This document shows, one piece after another, positions 33,763 to 42,304 of a stretch of 64,000 nucleotides of DNA. The stretch spans positions 2,976,001 to 3,040,000 of the forward strand of contig NZ_AP021972.1 in NCBI RefSeq assembly GCF_014168815.1. The letters are read 5' to 3'. The DNA is from Klebsiella sp. WP3-W18-ESBL-02 (GTDB lineage Bacteria > Pseudomonadota > Gammaproteobacteria > Enterobacterales > Enterobacteriaceae). A program made the position numbers and the translations under genes. Each line of letters starts with the position of its first letter. The first letter of the stretch is position 1. Below the pieces are notes generated by a model. The model was not told the DNA's origin. It searched no databases and was given only the letters and a program-made list of their open reading frames with translations.

Positions 33763-34554
33763 ATGAAAACGTGGAAAATTGTTATTTTGTCAACACTGTT
33801 AGCATCGGGTGTCGCTGTGGCAAGTGAAGATGGCAAAGGCGGTGGTAGTTGGCCTGGTAATGGTAATGGCGGCGGCGGTGGCAGCGGCGTCACGCTTCCG
33901 GATATCCCGACAATTACGGGCAAAGCCCCTATCGTCCCGCAAAGCGGCAAATGGGATCAGGCCATTCATATTTACCAGCCGGGAAACGGTAACTTCTCCC
34001 AGGCCGATCAGGCGAGCTCATCCGGCTCCGTCATTGATGTCCATCAGTACGGCAGTTATGGCAGTTCTATCGTCAACCAGGCTGCGACCAAAAGCGCTGT
34101 CTTCGTAAACCAATATGGTTCGGGTAACCAATCTTCGGCGACGCAGAAAGGTACCACTAGTTCTATCAGCGTCACTCAAAAAGGCGCAAACAACATCTCT
34201 TCTGCGACACAGCAATCGGGTGGTCAGGGTAACGCCATTGTGGTGTCACAAGATGGCACTGGCAATAATTCCGGCGTTAAACAATCTGGCACCAGTAACT
34301 CAAGCTCTGTAGTACAGAGCGGCAACTACAACCTCTCTGATATTGTCCAGGCGGGCAGCAAAAGTATTGTTGATGTACAGCAGTCTGTCGGCAACAACAA
34401 GTCTTACGTGAATCAGAGCGCTAATGATTCGGCTATTTTAGTGTCTCAGACCAACGCGGGTAACTTCAGCAGCGTCGGTCAGACGCATAACAATGCGGTG
34501 ACCTACGTTCAGCAATCCGGTTCAGGTAACATTTCGTACGTTAATCAGAACTAA
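33763..34554 (+). CDS. csgA: Major curlin CsgA, extended nine-repeat form
   Basis: 263 aa instead of 151 in E. coli. Signal peptide (LASGVAVAS), a Gly-rich linker (GGSWPGNGNGGGGGSG), a segment VTLPDIPTITGKAPIVPQSG with no E. coli counterpart, then about nine curlin repeats of the form x-I-x-V-x-Q-x-G-x-x-N-x-(S/A)-x-x-x-Q, from IHIYQPGNGNFSQADQ to VTYVQQSGSGNISYVNQ. Asn/Gln/Gly positions that stack in the amyloid are kept in most repeats; some lack the central Gly (e.g. QQSVGNNKS, SQTNAGNFS). Secreted through CsgG. Confidence 0.94.
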   Translation: MKTWKIVILSTLLASGVAVASEDGKGGGSWPGNGNGGGGGSGVTLPDIPTITGKAPIVPQSGKWDQAIHIYQPGNGNFSQADQASSSGSVIDVHQYGSYGSSIVNQAATKSAVFVNQYGSGNQSSATQKGTTSSISVTQKGANNISSATQQSGGQGNAIVVSQDGTGNNSGVKQSGTSNSSSVVQSGNYNLSDIVQAGSKSIVDVQQSVGNNKSYVNQSANDSAILVSQTNAGNFSSVGQTHNNAVTYVQQSGSGNISYVNQN

Positions 34555-34559
34555 CCCCT

Positions 34560-34588
34560 ACAGCCGGATGAATTTTTCATCCGGCTGT
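34560..34588 (+). terminator. Hairpin between csgA and csgC
   Basis: Perfect 13-bp stem ACAGCCGGATGAA/TTCATCCGGCTGT with a TTT loop, followed by CTTTC only. It probably ends or stabilises the csgBA message while allowing some read-through to csgC. Confidence 0.75.
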
Positions 34589-34613
34589 CTTTCGCTCAAT
34601 GACGAGGACTTCT

Positions 34614-34943
34614 ATGCACCTCCTGCTTATCGCCGCCGCGCTCAGCAACCAACTGTGGTTTGAAACCCAACAGCAGGATAACGCGCTGGTTGTCACACCG
34701 ATGGCGACGCTGACAAACGATTGCAGCTGCCAGATGACGATTAACGTGATTCATCAGGGGCAGTCCGGGCAAAGCAACAGCAGCCAAAGCGGCAGCGTCG
34801 TGATAAAAGGTCAGCATCCGCAGCCGCTGGCCAGCATGATGCTGGATATTCCCCACGGCGAATGGACACAAATCACCGTCACCCTCAGCGACAGTAAAGG
34901 CGTTATTTTGCAGCAAAGCTGGAGTTCGCCGACGAAGGTTTGA
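34614..34943 (+). CDS. csgC: Curli inhibitor CsgC
   Basis: 109-aa periplasmic beta-sandwich protein that in E. coli blocks premature CsgA amyloid formation. The CxC motif is present (CSC, E. coli CLC). Short signal-like N-terminus MHLLLIAAALSNQ. ATG 34614 with GAGGACTT upstream is preferred to the in-frame codon five earlier. Confidence 0.93.
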   Translation: MHLLLIAAALSNQLWFETQQQDNALVVTPMATLTNDCSCQMTINVIHQGQSGQSNSSQSGSVVIKGQHPQPLASMMLDIPHGEWTQITVTLSDSKGVILQQSWSSPTKV

Positions 34944-35000
34944 TTTTCCCCTCCCCTTCTTTATATCCTTATCCTCTTTCTTGCCCGATAAGGATGCCGC

Positions 35001-35462
35001 ATGTTTAAACCTCACGTTACCGTCGCCTGCGTGGTTCACGCCGAAGGCAAATTTTTGCTGGTAGAAGAAACCATCAATGGCAAAGTGCTGTGGAATCAGC
35101 CTGCCGGCCATCTGGAAGCCGACGAAACCCTGATACAGGCCGCCGAGCGCGAGCTGTGGGAAGAGACCGGCATTCGCGCAACGCCGCAGCATTTTGTGCG
35201 TCTGCATCAGTGGCTGGCACCCGACCACACGCCGTTTCTGCGCTTTCTTTTCGTCATTGAACTTGCCGAAATGTGCGCCACTGAACCGCACGATAGCGAT
35301 ATCGATCGCTGCCTGTGGCTCAGCGCCGAAGAGATCCTCAATGCCAAAAACCTCCGGTCTGCGCTGGTTGCCGAAAGCATCCGCTGCTATCAGCAGGGCG
35401 AGCGCTATCCGCTGTCGTTGATCGGTGCATTTAACTGGCCGTTTACCGAGGGTGCCAAGTAA
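35001..35462 (+). CDS. nudJ: Nudix phosphatase NudJ
   Basis: 153-aa Nudix hydrolase acting on nucleoside tri/diphosphates and HMP-PP in E. coli. The Nudix box GHLEADETLIQAAERELWEE (G-x5-E-x7-REVxEExGx) is intact. First of the nudJ-mnmA-hflD-purB run, which follows E. coli order. Confidence 0.96.
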   Translation: MFKPHVTVACVVHAEGKFLLVEETINGKVLWNQPAGHLEADETLIQAAERELWEETGIRATPQHFVRLHQWLAPDHTPFLRFLFVIELAEMCATEPHDSDIDRCLWLSAEEILNAKNLRSALVAESIRCYQQGERYPLSLIGAFNWPFTEGAK

Positions 35463-35515
35463 CAGGCTGCGTGCTAGAATATGCCGCCTTGAAGTCCAAT
35501 GTCGTGAGTATTCCA

Positions 35516-36625
35516 ATGTCAGAAAGCCAGAAAAAAGTGATCGTCGGCATGTCCGGCGGTGTTGATTCCTCCGTTTCCGCCTACCTGTTGCAACAACAGG
35601 GCTATAAGGTGGAGGGCCTGTTCATGAAGAACTGGGAGGAAGACGACGGCGAGGAATACTGCACTGCCGCCGCCGACCTTGCCGATGCGCAAGCGGTATG
35701 CGATAAGCTCGGCATTGAGCTGCACACCGTTAACTTTGCCGCCGAATACTGGGACAACGTATTTGAGCTCTTCCTGGAAGAGTACAAAGCGGGCCGCACG
35801 CCCAACCCGGATATCCTGTGCAACAAAGAGATCAAATTCAAAGCCTTCCTCGAGTTTGCCGCAGAAGATCTCGGCGCCGACTACATTGCCACCGGCCACT
35901 ACGTGCGCCGCGCCGATGTTAACGGCAAGAGCCAGCTGCTGCGCGGCCTCGATGGCAACAAAGACCAGAGCTACTTCCTTTATACGCTGAGCCACGAACA
36001 GATCGCGCAAAGCCTGTTCCCGGTCGGCGAACTGGAAAAGCCGCAGGTGCGTAAAATCGCCGAAGAGCTGGATCTCATCACCGCGAAGAAAAAAGACTCC
36101 ACCGGTATCTGCTTTATCGGCGAGCGTAAATTCCGCGAGTTCCTCGGCCGCTACCTGCCCGCACAGCCGGGTAAAATTATCACCGTCGATGGCGAAGAGA
36201 TCGGTACTCATCAGGGGCTGATGTATCACACGCTGGGCCAGCGCAAAGGTTTGGGCATCGGAGGCACCAAAGAAGGCAGCGAAGATCCGTGGTACGTGGT
36301 GGATAAAGACGTTGAGAACAACATTCTGGTTGTCGCTCAGGGTCACGATCATCCGCGCCTGATGTCCGTGGGGCTGATTGCCCAGCAGCTGCATTGGGTG
36401 GATCGCGAACCGGTCACCGGCACCTTCCGCTGCACCGTGAAGACCCGCTACCGCCAGACGGATATCCCGTGCACCGTCACCGCGCTGGATGCAGAACGTA
36501 TTGAGGTTCGCTTTGATGAACCTGTTGCCGCTGTTACCCCTGGCCAGTCCGCCGTGTTCTATCGCGGTGAAGTCTGCCTCGGCGGCGGCGTGATTGAGCA
36601 GCGCCTGCCGCTGCCTGTGGAATAA
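35516..36625 (+). CDS. mnmA: tRNA 2-thiouridylase MnmA
   Basis: 369 aa. Thiolates U34 of tRNA Lys, Glu and Gln in the cytoplasm, taking sulfur from the Tus relay. The PP-loop SGGVDSS is at residues 13-19 (GMSGGVDSSVSAYLL), and catalytic Cys are in PDILCNKEIKF and STGICFIGE. ATG 35516 gives the E. coli-like start MSESQKKVIVG; the upstream GTG at 35471 lacks homology. Confidence 0.96.
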   Translation: MSESQKKVIVGMSGGVDSSVSAYLLQQQGYKVEGLFMKNWEEDDGEEYCTAAADLADAQAVCDKLGIELHTVNFAAEYWDNVFELFLEEYKAGRTPNPDILCNKEIKFKAFLEFAAEDLGADYIATGHYVRRADVNGKSQLLRGLDGNKDQSYFLYTLSHEQIAQSLFPVGELEKPQVRKIAEELDLITAKKKDSTGICFIGERKFREFLGRYLPAQPGKIITVDGEEIGTHQGLMYHTLGQRKGLGIGGTKEGSEDPWYVVDKDVENNILVVAQGHDHPRLMSVGLIAQQLHWVDREPVTGTFRCTVKTRYRQTDIPCTVTALDAERIEVRFDEPVAAVTPGQSAVFYRGEVCLGGGVIEQRLPLPVE

Positions 36626-36697
36626 AGCCCTCCCCGAGCAGGGCATAACGTAGTCTGCCTGGCGTCGCGCCGTCGGGCAGCGCAACAAGGAGTTAGC

Positions 36698-37339
36698 GTG
36701 GCGAAGAATTACTATGACATCACCCTGGCGCTGGCGGGAATTTGCCAGTCCGCCCGTCTGGTGCAGCAGTTGGCCCATCAGGGGCACTGCGAAGGCGACG
36801 CGTTACACGTTTCGCTCAACAGCGTCATCGACCTTAACCCAGACTCCGCGCTGGGTGTGTTTGGTGGCAGCGAAGCCAATCTTCGTCTCGGCCTTGAAAC
36901 CTTACTCGGCGTGCTGAACGCCAGCAGCCGCCAGGGGCTGAACGCCGAGCTGACTCGCTATACGCTCAGCCTGATGGTGCTCGAGCGCAAGCTTGCCGCC
37001 GCCAAAGGCGCAATGGACACGCTGGGCAACCGCATCAGCGGCCTGCAGCGTCAGCTCGACCATTTTGATTTGCAGTCCGATACGCTGCTCAGCGCCATGG
37101 CAGGTATCTATGTGGACGTCATCAGCCCACTCGGCCCGCGTATTCAGGTGACTGGCTCCCCTGCAGTGCTGCAAAGCCCGCAGGTGCAGGCCAAAGTCCG
37201 TGCTTCGCTGCTGGCGGGGATCCGCTCGGCGGTGCTGTGGCACCAGGTCGGCGGCGGACGTCTGCAGCTCATGTTTTCTCGTAATCGCCTGACCACTCAG
37301 GCAAAACAAATTCTCGCTCATTTAACCCCGGAGTTGTGA
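36698..37339 (+). CDS. hflD: HflD, CII-phage-lysogeny regulator homologue
   Basis: 213-aa peripheral membrane protein almost identical to E. coli HflD, with GTG start (GTGGCGAAGAATTAC) after AAGGAG. In E. coli it binds lambda CII and affects lysogeny; the normal cellular role is unclear. Three bases separate it from purB, with which it is likely co-transcribed. Confidence 0.95.
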   Translation: MAKNYYDITLALAGICQSARLVQQLAHQGHCEGDALHVSLNSVIDLNPDSALGVFGGSEANLRLGLETLLGVLNASSRQGLNAELTRYTLSLMVLERKLAAAKGAMDTLGNRISGLQRQLDHFDLQSDTLLSAMAGIYVDVISPLGPRIQVTGSPAVLQSPQVQAKVRASLLAGIRSAVLWHQVGGGRLQLMFSRNRLTTQAKQILAHLTPEL

Positions 37340-37342
37340 TCT

Positions 37343-38713
37343 ATGGAATTATCCTCACTGACCGCCGTTTCCCCTGTCGATGGACGCTACGGCGATAAAG
37401 TCAGCGCGCTGCGCGGGATTTTCAGCGAATATGGTTTGCTGAAATTCCGTGTACAAGTCGAAGTACGCTGGCTGCAGAAGCTGGCCGCACACGCAGCCGT
37501 CAAGGAAGTTCCTGCTTTTGCTGCCGACGCAAACGGTTACCTTGATAGCATCGTGGCTAACTTCTCTGAAGAAGACGCCGCGCGCATTAAAACTATCGAG
37601 CGCATCACCAACCACGACGTCAAGGCGGTTGAGTATTTCCTGAAAGAGAAAGTCGCGTCGGTGCCTGAGCTGCACGCCGTGTCTGAGTTTATTCACTTTG
37701 CCTGCACCTCCGAAGACATCAACAACCTGTCTCACGCACTGATGCTGAAAACCGCGCGCGAAGAAGTGGTGCTGCCGTACTGGCGTAAAATTATTGATGC
37801 CATTAAAGACCTGGCGGTGCAGTATCGTGATATCCCGCTTCTCTCCCGTACCCACGGTCAGCCCGCTACGCCGTCCACCATCGGCAAAGAAATGGCCAAC
37901 GTCGCGTACCGTATGGAGCGTCAGTTCCGTCAGCTGGGCCAGGTAGAAATTCTGGGCAAAATCAACGGTGCGGTAGGTAACTACAATGCCCACATCGCCG
38001 CATACCCGGACGTTGACTGGCACCAGTTCAGCGAAGAGTTCGTGACCTCGCTGGGCATTCAGTGGAACCCGTACACCACCCAGATTGAGCCACACGACTA
38101 TATTGCCGAGCTGTTTGACTGCATCGCGCGCTTCAACACCATCCTGATCGACTTCGATCGCGACGTGTGGGGCTACATTGCGCTGAACCACTTCAAGCAG
38201 AAAACCATCGCTGGCGAGATTGGTTCTTCCACCATGCCGCATAAGGTCAACCCAATCGACTTCGAAAACTCCGAAGGCAACCTGGGCCTGTCGAACGCGG
38301 TGCTGCAGCATCTGGCGAGCAAACTGCCGGTATCTCGCTGGCAGCGCGATCTGACCGACTCCACCGTGCTGCGTAACCTGGGCGTGGGTATCGGCTACGC
38401 GCTGATCGCCTACCAGTCTACGCTGAAGGGCGTGAGCAAGCTGGAAGTGAACCGCGATCGTCTGCTCGACGAGCTGGATCACAACTGGGAAGTACTGGCC
38501 GAGCCTATCCAGACCGTTATGCGTCGCTACGGCATCGAGAAGCCGTACGAGAAGCTGAAAGAACTGACCCGCGGCAAACGCGTTGACGCTGAAGGCATGA
38601 AACAGTTCATCGACGGCCTTGCGCTGCCGGAAGAAGAGAAAACCCGCCTCAAGGCGATGACACCGGCTAACTATATCGGCCGCGCCATCACCATGGTCGA
38701 CGAGCTGAAATAA
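37343..38713 (+). CDS. purB: Adenylosuccinate lyase PurB
   Basis: 456 aa, same as E. coli. Cleaves SAICAR and adenylosuccinate in purine synthesis. The fumarase/aspartase-family signature SSTMPHKVNPIDFEN is intact, as is the TSEDINN region. No frame disruption. Confidence 0.97.
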   Translation: MELSSLTAVSPVDGRYGDKVSALRGIFSEYGLLKFRVQVEVRWLQKLAAHAAVKEVPAFAADANGYLDSIVANFSEEDAARIKTIERITNHDVKAVEYFLKEKVASVPELHAVSEFIHFACTSEDINNLSHALMLKTAREEVVLPYWRKIIDAIKDLAVQYRDIPLLSRTHGQPATPSTIGKEMANVAYRMERQFRQLGQVEILGKINGAVGNYNAHIAAYPDVDWHQFSEEFVTSLGIQWNPYTTQIEPHDYIAELFDCIARFNTILIDFDRDVWGYIALNHFKQKTIAGEIGSSTMPHKVNPIDFENSEGNLGLSNAVLQHLASKLPVSRWQRDLTDSTVLRNLGVGIGYALIAYQSTLKGVSKLEVNRDRLLDELDHNWEVLAEPIQTVMRRYGIEKPYEKLKELTRGKRVDAEGMKQFIDGLALPEEEKTRLKAMTPANYIGRAITMVDELK

Positions 38714-38790
38714 TCCCGTCTCCTCCTCTCCTTCTTTCCGAAGGAGAGGGCATTCCTTATCCGGCCTACAGCATTAGGGACTTTTCCTGT

Positions 38791-38825
38791 AATTTAAGAA
38801 ATGTTTATCTCCATCGCGACATAAT
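38791..38825 (+). promoter_or_regulatory. PhoP box and -10 of phoPQ
   Basis: AATTTA-AGAAA-TGTTTA (38791-38807): two hexamers with 5-bp spacer, the second matching the PhoP consensus (T/G)GTTTA fully. A -10-like CATAAT begins 12 bp later at 38820, the spacing seen at PhoP-activated promoters. Autoregulation of phoPQ is therefore likely, as in E. coli. Confidence 0.75.
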
Positions 38826-38868
38826 CAGCGTTAAACTATTCATGTCACTAATTTAATGGAGAAACAGC

Positions 38869-39543
38869 ATGCGCGTACTCGTCGTAGAGGACAACGCTCT
38901 GTTACGTCACCATCTGAAAGTTCAGCTCCAGGAAATGGGCCATCAGGTGGATGCCGCAGAAGACGCGAAGGAAGCAGATTATTATTTAGGCGAGCACCTC
39001 CCCGATATTGCGATTGTCGATCTGGGCCTGCCGGATGAAGATGGCCTGTCGCTGATTCGCCGCTGGCGCAGCCACGATATCTCACTGCCGATTCTGGTGC
39101 TGACGGCCCGTGAGAGCTGGCAGGATAAGGTGGAAGTTCTGAGCGCCGGTGCTGATGATTACGTGACCAAACCGTTCCATATTGAAGAGGTCGCCGCCCG
39201 CATGCAGGCGCTGATGCGCCGTAATAGCGGCCACGCGTCGCAGGTGATATCTCTGCCGCCGTTCCAGGTTGACCTGTCGCGCCGCGAGCTGTCCATTAAT
39301 GAAGAAGTGATCAAACTCACCGCCTTCGAATACACCATTATGGAAACGCTGATCCGCAACAATGGCAAGGTTGTCAGTAAAGATTCTCTCATGCTTCAGC
39401 TCTACCCTGACGCCGAACTGCGCGAAAGCCACACGATTGATGTGCTGATGGGGCGTCTGCGTAAGAAAATTCAGGCCCAGTATCCGCACGACGTGATTAT
39501 TACCGTGCGCGGTCAGGGCTACCTGTTCGAACTACGCGAATGA
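38869..39543 (+). CDS. phoP: Response regulator PhoP
   Basis: 224-aa OmpR-family regulator; phosphorylated Asp51 in VDLGLPD. Receiver domain 1-120, winged helix 125-224 (GRLRKKIQAQYPHDVI). Activates magnesium-limitation and acid/peptide resistance genes. Stop overlaps phoQ start (ATGA). Confidence 0.97.
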   Translation: MRVLVVEDNALLRHHLKVQLQEMGHQVDAAEDAKEADYYLGEHLPDIAIVDLGLPDEDGLSLIRRWRSHDISLPILVLTARESWQDKVEVLSAGADDYVTKPFHIEEVAARMQALMRRNSGHASQVISLPPFQVDLSRRELSINEEVIKLTAFEYTIMETLIRNNGKVVSKDSLMLQLYPDAELRESHTIDVLMGRLRKKIQAQYPHDVIITVRGQGYLFELRE

Positions 39544-41003
39544 AGCATATTCGTCGGCATATTCTGCCGCTGTCGCTGCGGATGCGTTTTCTGCTGGCGA
39601 CGGCTGCCGTGGTTATCGTGCTGTCGCTGGCCTACGGCATGGTGGCGCTGGTCGGCTACAGCGTCAGTTTTGATAAAACCACTTTTCGTCTGCTGCGCGG
39701 CGAGAGCAACCTGTTCTATACCCTGGCAAAATGGGAAAACAATGCGCTGAGCGTTGATATTCCCGACAATCTCAATATGCAAAGCCCTACGGTAGCGTTG
39801 ATCTACAACGACAAAGGCCAGCTGCTGTGGCAGCAAAAAGACCTGCCGTGGTTGACCAAACGTATTCAGCCGGAGTGGCTGCGGGGCAACGGTTTTTATG
39901 AAATTGAAGCCGACGTCAACTCTACCAGTACGCTGCTGCGCAACGATCATGAGATGCAAAAAGAGCTCACCGAGATGCGTGAACAGGGGGACGACTCAGA
40001 AATGACTCACTCGGTGGCGGTCAACAGCTACCCGGCCACCAGCCTGATGCCCGCGCTGGTGATCGTGGTCATCGACACCATTCCGATAGAGCTGAAACGC
40101 TCCTATATGGTCTGGAGTTGGTTCTCCTACGTGGTTGCCGCCAACCTGCTGCTGGTCATTCCGCTGCTGTGGATAGCCGCTCACTGGAGCCTGCGCCCGA
40201 TTGCCGACCTCACCCGCGAAGTGCGCGAACTGGAAGAGCACCACCGTGAGCATCTTAATCCCGATACCACCCGCGAGCTCACCAGCCTGGTACGCAACCT
40301 GAACCGACTGCTGAAAAGCGAACGCGAGCGCTATGACAAATATCGCACCACCCTAACCGACCTGACGCACAGTCTGAAAACGCCGCTGGCGGTGCTGCAA
40401 AGCTCGCTACGTTCGCTGCGCAGCGAGAAAATCACCGTCAGTGAAGCCGAGCCGGTTATGCTGGAGCAAATCAGCCGTATCTCGCAGCAAATCGGCTACT
40501 ACCTGCACCGTGCCAGCATGCGTACCGACAGCACCCTGGTCAGCCGCGAGCTGCACCCGGTTGCGCCGCTGCTAGACAGCCTGACCTCGGCGCTGAATAA
40601 AGTCTATCAGCGCAAAGGGGTGAACATCACGCTGGATATTTCGCCGGAGATAACCTTTGCAGGTGAACAAAATGACTTTATGGAAGTCATGGGCAACCTG
40701 CTGGATAACGCCTGTAAATACTGCCTGGAGTTTGTGGAAGTGTCCGCCCGCCAGACCGACGATTACCTGCACATTATCGTTGAGGATGACGGCCCCGGTA
40801 TTCCACAGAGCAAGCGTGATATCGTCTTCGACCGCGGTCAGCGCGCCGATACCATGCGTCCAGGTCAGGGCGTTGGCCTCGCCGTCGCTCGCGATATTGT
40901 TGAACAGTATGACGGCCATATTGCTGCCCACGATAGCCTGCTCGGCGGGGCGAAAATGGAGGTTATCTTCGGCCACCAGAACCTGGACAGTCACGAAGGG
41001 TAA
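39540..41003 (+). CDS. phoQ: Sensor kinase PhoQ
   Basis: 487-aa membrane histidine kinase. Helices at about 16-40 and 195-215, periplasmic PAS-like sensor between them, HAMP, then DLTHSLKTPLAVL with the phospho-His and N, G1 boxes (NLLDNACKYC, DDGPGI). The acidic patch that senses magnesium and peptides reads EQGDDSE at 148-154, whereas E. coli has EDDDDAE, so two of four Asp are replaced. Translationally coupled to phoP. Confidence 0.96.
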   Translation: MKHIRRHILPLSLRMRFLLATAAVVIVLSLAYGMVALVGYSVSFDKTTFRLLRGESNLFYTLAKWENNALSVDIPDNLNMQSPTVALIYNDKGQLLWQQKDLPWLTKRIQPEWLRGNGFYEIEADVNSTSTLLRNDHEMQKELTEMREQGDDSEMTHSVAVNSYPATSLMPALVIVVIDTIPIELKRSYMVWSWFSYVVAANLLLVIPLLWIAAHWSLRPIADLTREVRELEEHHREHLNPDTTRELTSLVRNLNRLLKSERERYDKYRTTLTDLTHSLKTPLAVLQSSLRSLRSEKITVSEAEPVMLEQISRISQQIGYYLHRASMRTDSTLVSRELHPVAPLLDSLTSALNKVYQRKGVNITLDISPEITFAGEQNDFMEVMGNLLDNACKYCLEFVEVSARQTDDYLHIIVEDDGPGIPQSKRDIVFDRGQRADTMRPGQGVGLAVARDIVEQYDGHIAAHDSLLGGAKMEVIFGHQNLDSHEG

Positions 41004-41080
41004 ATTCTGTTTCCGCAGCAAGGTAGTTTTGTGAATAAGATGTATAATCCAGGACATATCTCTGCTGCGGAAATAGTCAT

Positions 41081-42202
41081 ATGGAATACCACTTAACGTT
41101 AAACTGGGCCGATTTTCTGGCTCGCTACTGGCAAAAGCGCCCGGTCGTTCTTAAACGCGGCTTCGCCAACTTTATTGACCCCATATCACCGGATGAACTG
41201 GCGGGTCTGGCGATGGAAAATGAGGTCGATAGCCGCCTGGTTAGCCATCTCGACGGCGACTGGCAGGTGAGCCACGGCCCGTTCGAAAGCTTCGACCACC
41301 TCGGCGAGAGCAACTGGTCGCTGTTGGTGCAGGCCGTCGATCACTGGCACGAACCGTCCAGCGCGCTGATGCGTCCATTCCGCGCCCTGCCCGATTGGCG
41401 TATTGACGATCTGATGATCTCTTTTTCGGTACCCGGCGGCGGCGTTGGCCCGCATGTCGATCAGTACGATGTCTTTATTATCCAGGGGACCGGCCGCCGT
41501 CGCTGGCGCGTAGGCGAGAAAACCGCCCTTAAACAGCACTGCCCGCACCCTGACCTGCTGCAGGTGCAGCCGTTTGACGCCATCATTGATGAAGAGATGG
41601 AGCCGGGCGACATTCTTTACATCCCGCCAGGATTCCCGCATGAAGGCTACGCGCTGGAAAACTCGCTTAACTACTCTGTAGGCTTCCGTTCGCCGAACAG
41701 CCGTGAGCTGATCAGCGGCTTTGCCGACTACATTCTGCAGCGCGACTTGGGCAACCAGCACTACAGCGATCCGGACGTGCCCTCGCGCGATCATCCGGCA
41801 GACTTACTGCCACAGGAAGTCGACAGCCTTCGCGAGATGATGCTGGGATTAATTCAGCAGCCGGAGCACTTCCAGCAGTGGCTGGGCGAATTTATCAGCC
41901 AGTCGCGCCACGAGCTGGATATTGCGCCGCCGGAGCCGCCGTACCAGCCGGATGAAATCTACGATGCCTTGCAGCAAGGCGACATGCTTCAGCGTCTGGG
42001 CGGGCTGCGGGTGATCCGTATCGGCGATGATTTCTTCGTCAACGGCGAGAAGGTGGATTCTCCGCACCATCAGGCGCTGGATGCGATGGCGGGCAGCATC
42101 ATGCTGGAAAGCCAGCATTTTGGTGAAGCGCTGGACGATCCATCGTTCCTGGCGCTGCTGGCTGCGCTGGTCAACAGCGGCTACTGGTTCTTTGCAGAAT
42201 AA
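41081..42202 (+). CDS. roxA: Ribosomal oxygenase RoxA (YcfD)
   Basis: 373-aa JmjC-type 2-oxoglutarate/Fe(II) oxygenase that hydroxylates Arg81 of ribosomal protein L16. Iron ligands are in GPHVDQYDVF (His, Asp) and IPPGFPHEGYALE (second His). Length equals E. coli YcfD. It follows phoQ and carries its own ribosome site; not known to be PhoP-controlled from the sequence. Confidence 0.95.
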   Translation: MEYHLTLNWADFLARYWQKRPVVLKRGFANFIDPISPDELAGLAMENEVDSRLVSHLDGDWQVSHGPFESFDHLGESNWSLLVQAVDHWHEPSSALMRPFRALPDWRIDDLMISFSVPGGGVGPHVDQYDVFIIQGTGRRRWRVGEKTALKQHCPHPDLLQVQPFDAIIDEEMEPGDILYIPPGFPHEGYALENSLNYSVGFRSPNSRELISGFADYILQRDLGNQHYSDPDVPSRDHPADLLPQEVDSLREMMLGLIQQPEHFQQWLGEFISQSRHELDIAPPEPPYQPDEIYDALQQGDMLQRLGGLRVIRIGDDFFVNGEKVDSPHHQALDAMAGSIMLESQHFGEALDDPSFLALLAALVNSGYWFFAE

Positions 42203-42223
42203 ACCACCGAATCTATACCGATA

Positions 42224-42262
42224 GTAGGCCGGATAAGGCGTTTACGCCGCCATCCGGCCTAC
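42224..42262. repeat. REP element after roxA
   Basis: GTAGGCCGGAT and ATCCGGCCTAC arms (perfect 11 bp) with the REP core between. A terminator-like stem AAAACCC/GGGTTTT follows at 42265-42296. Confidence 0.85.
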
Positions 42263-42264
42263 AT

Positions 42265-42296
42265 AAAAACCCAGCGCGAATCTACGCCGGGTTTTC
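42265..42296. terminator. Bidirectional terminator roxA/pepT
   Basis: AAAACCCAGCG and CGCCGGGTTTT arms (one mismatch) then TTCTTTG, between the convergent genes. Confidence 0.75.
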
Positions 42297-42304
42297 TTTG
42301 ACGG

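Noticed and set aside
33763..34554. Regularly spaced repeats that could suggest a CRISPR array
   Set aside because: They are diverged coding repeats of CsgA (22-23 codons each), not identical DNA repeats with unique spacers.
34596..35516. 306-codon minus frame across csgC and nudJ
   Set aside because: Runs antisense through two recognised genes; no start signal.
35519..36787. 422-codon frame opposite mnmA
   Set aside because: Shadow of mnmA codon bias; no recognisable domain.
37355..38482. 375-codon frame opposite purB
   Set aside because: Shadow frame; purB is intact and fully conserved.
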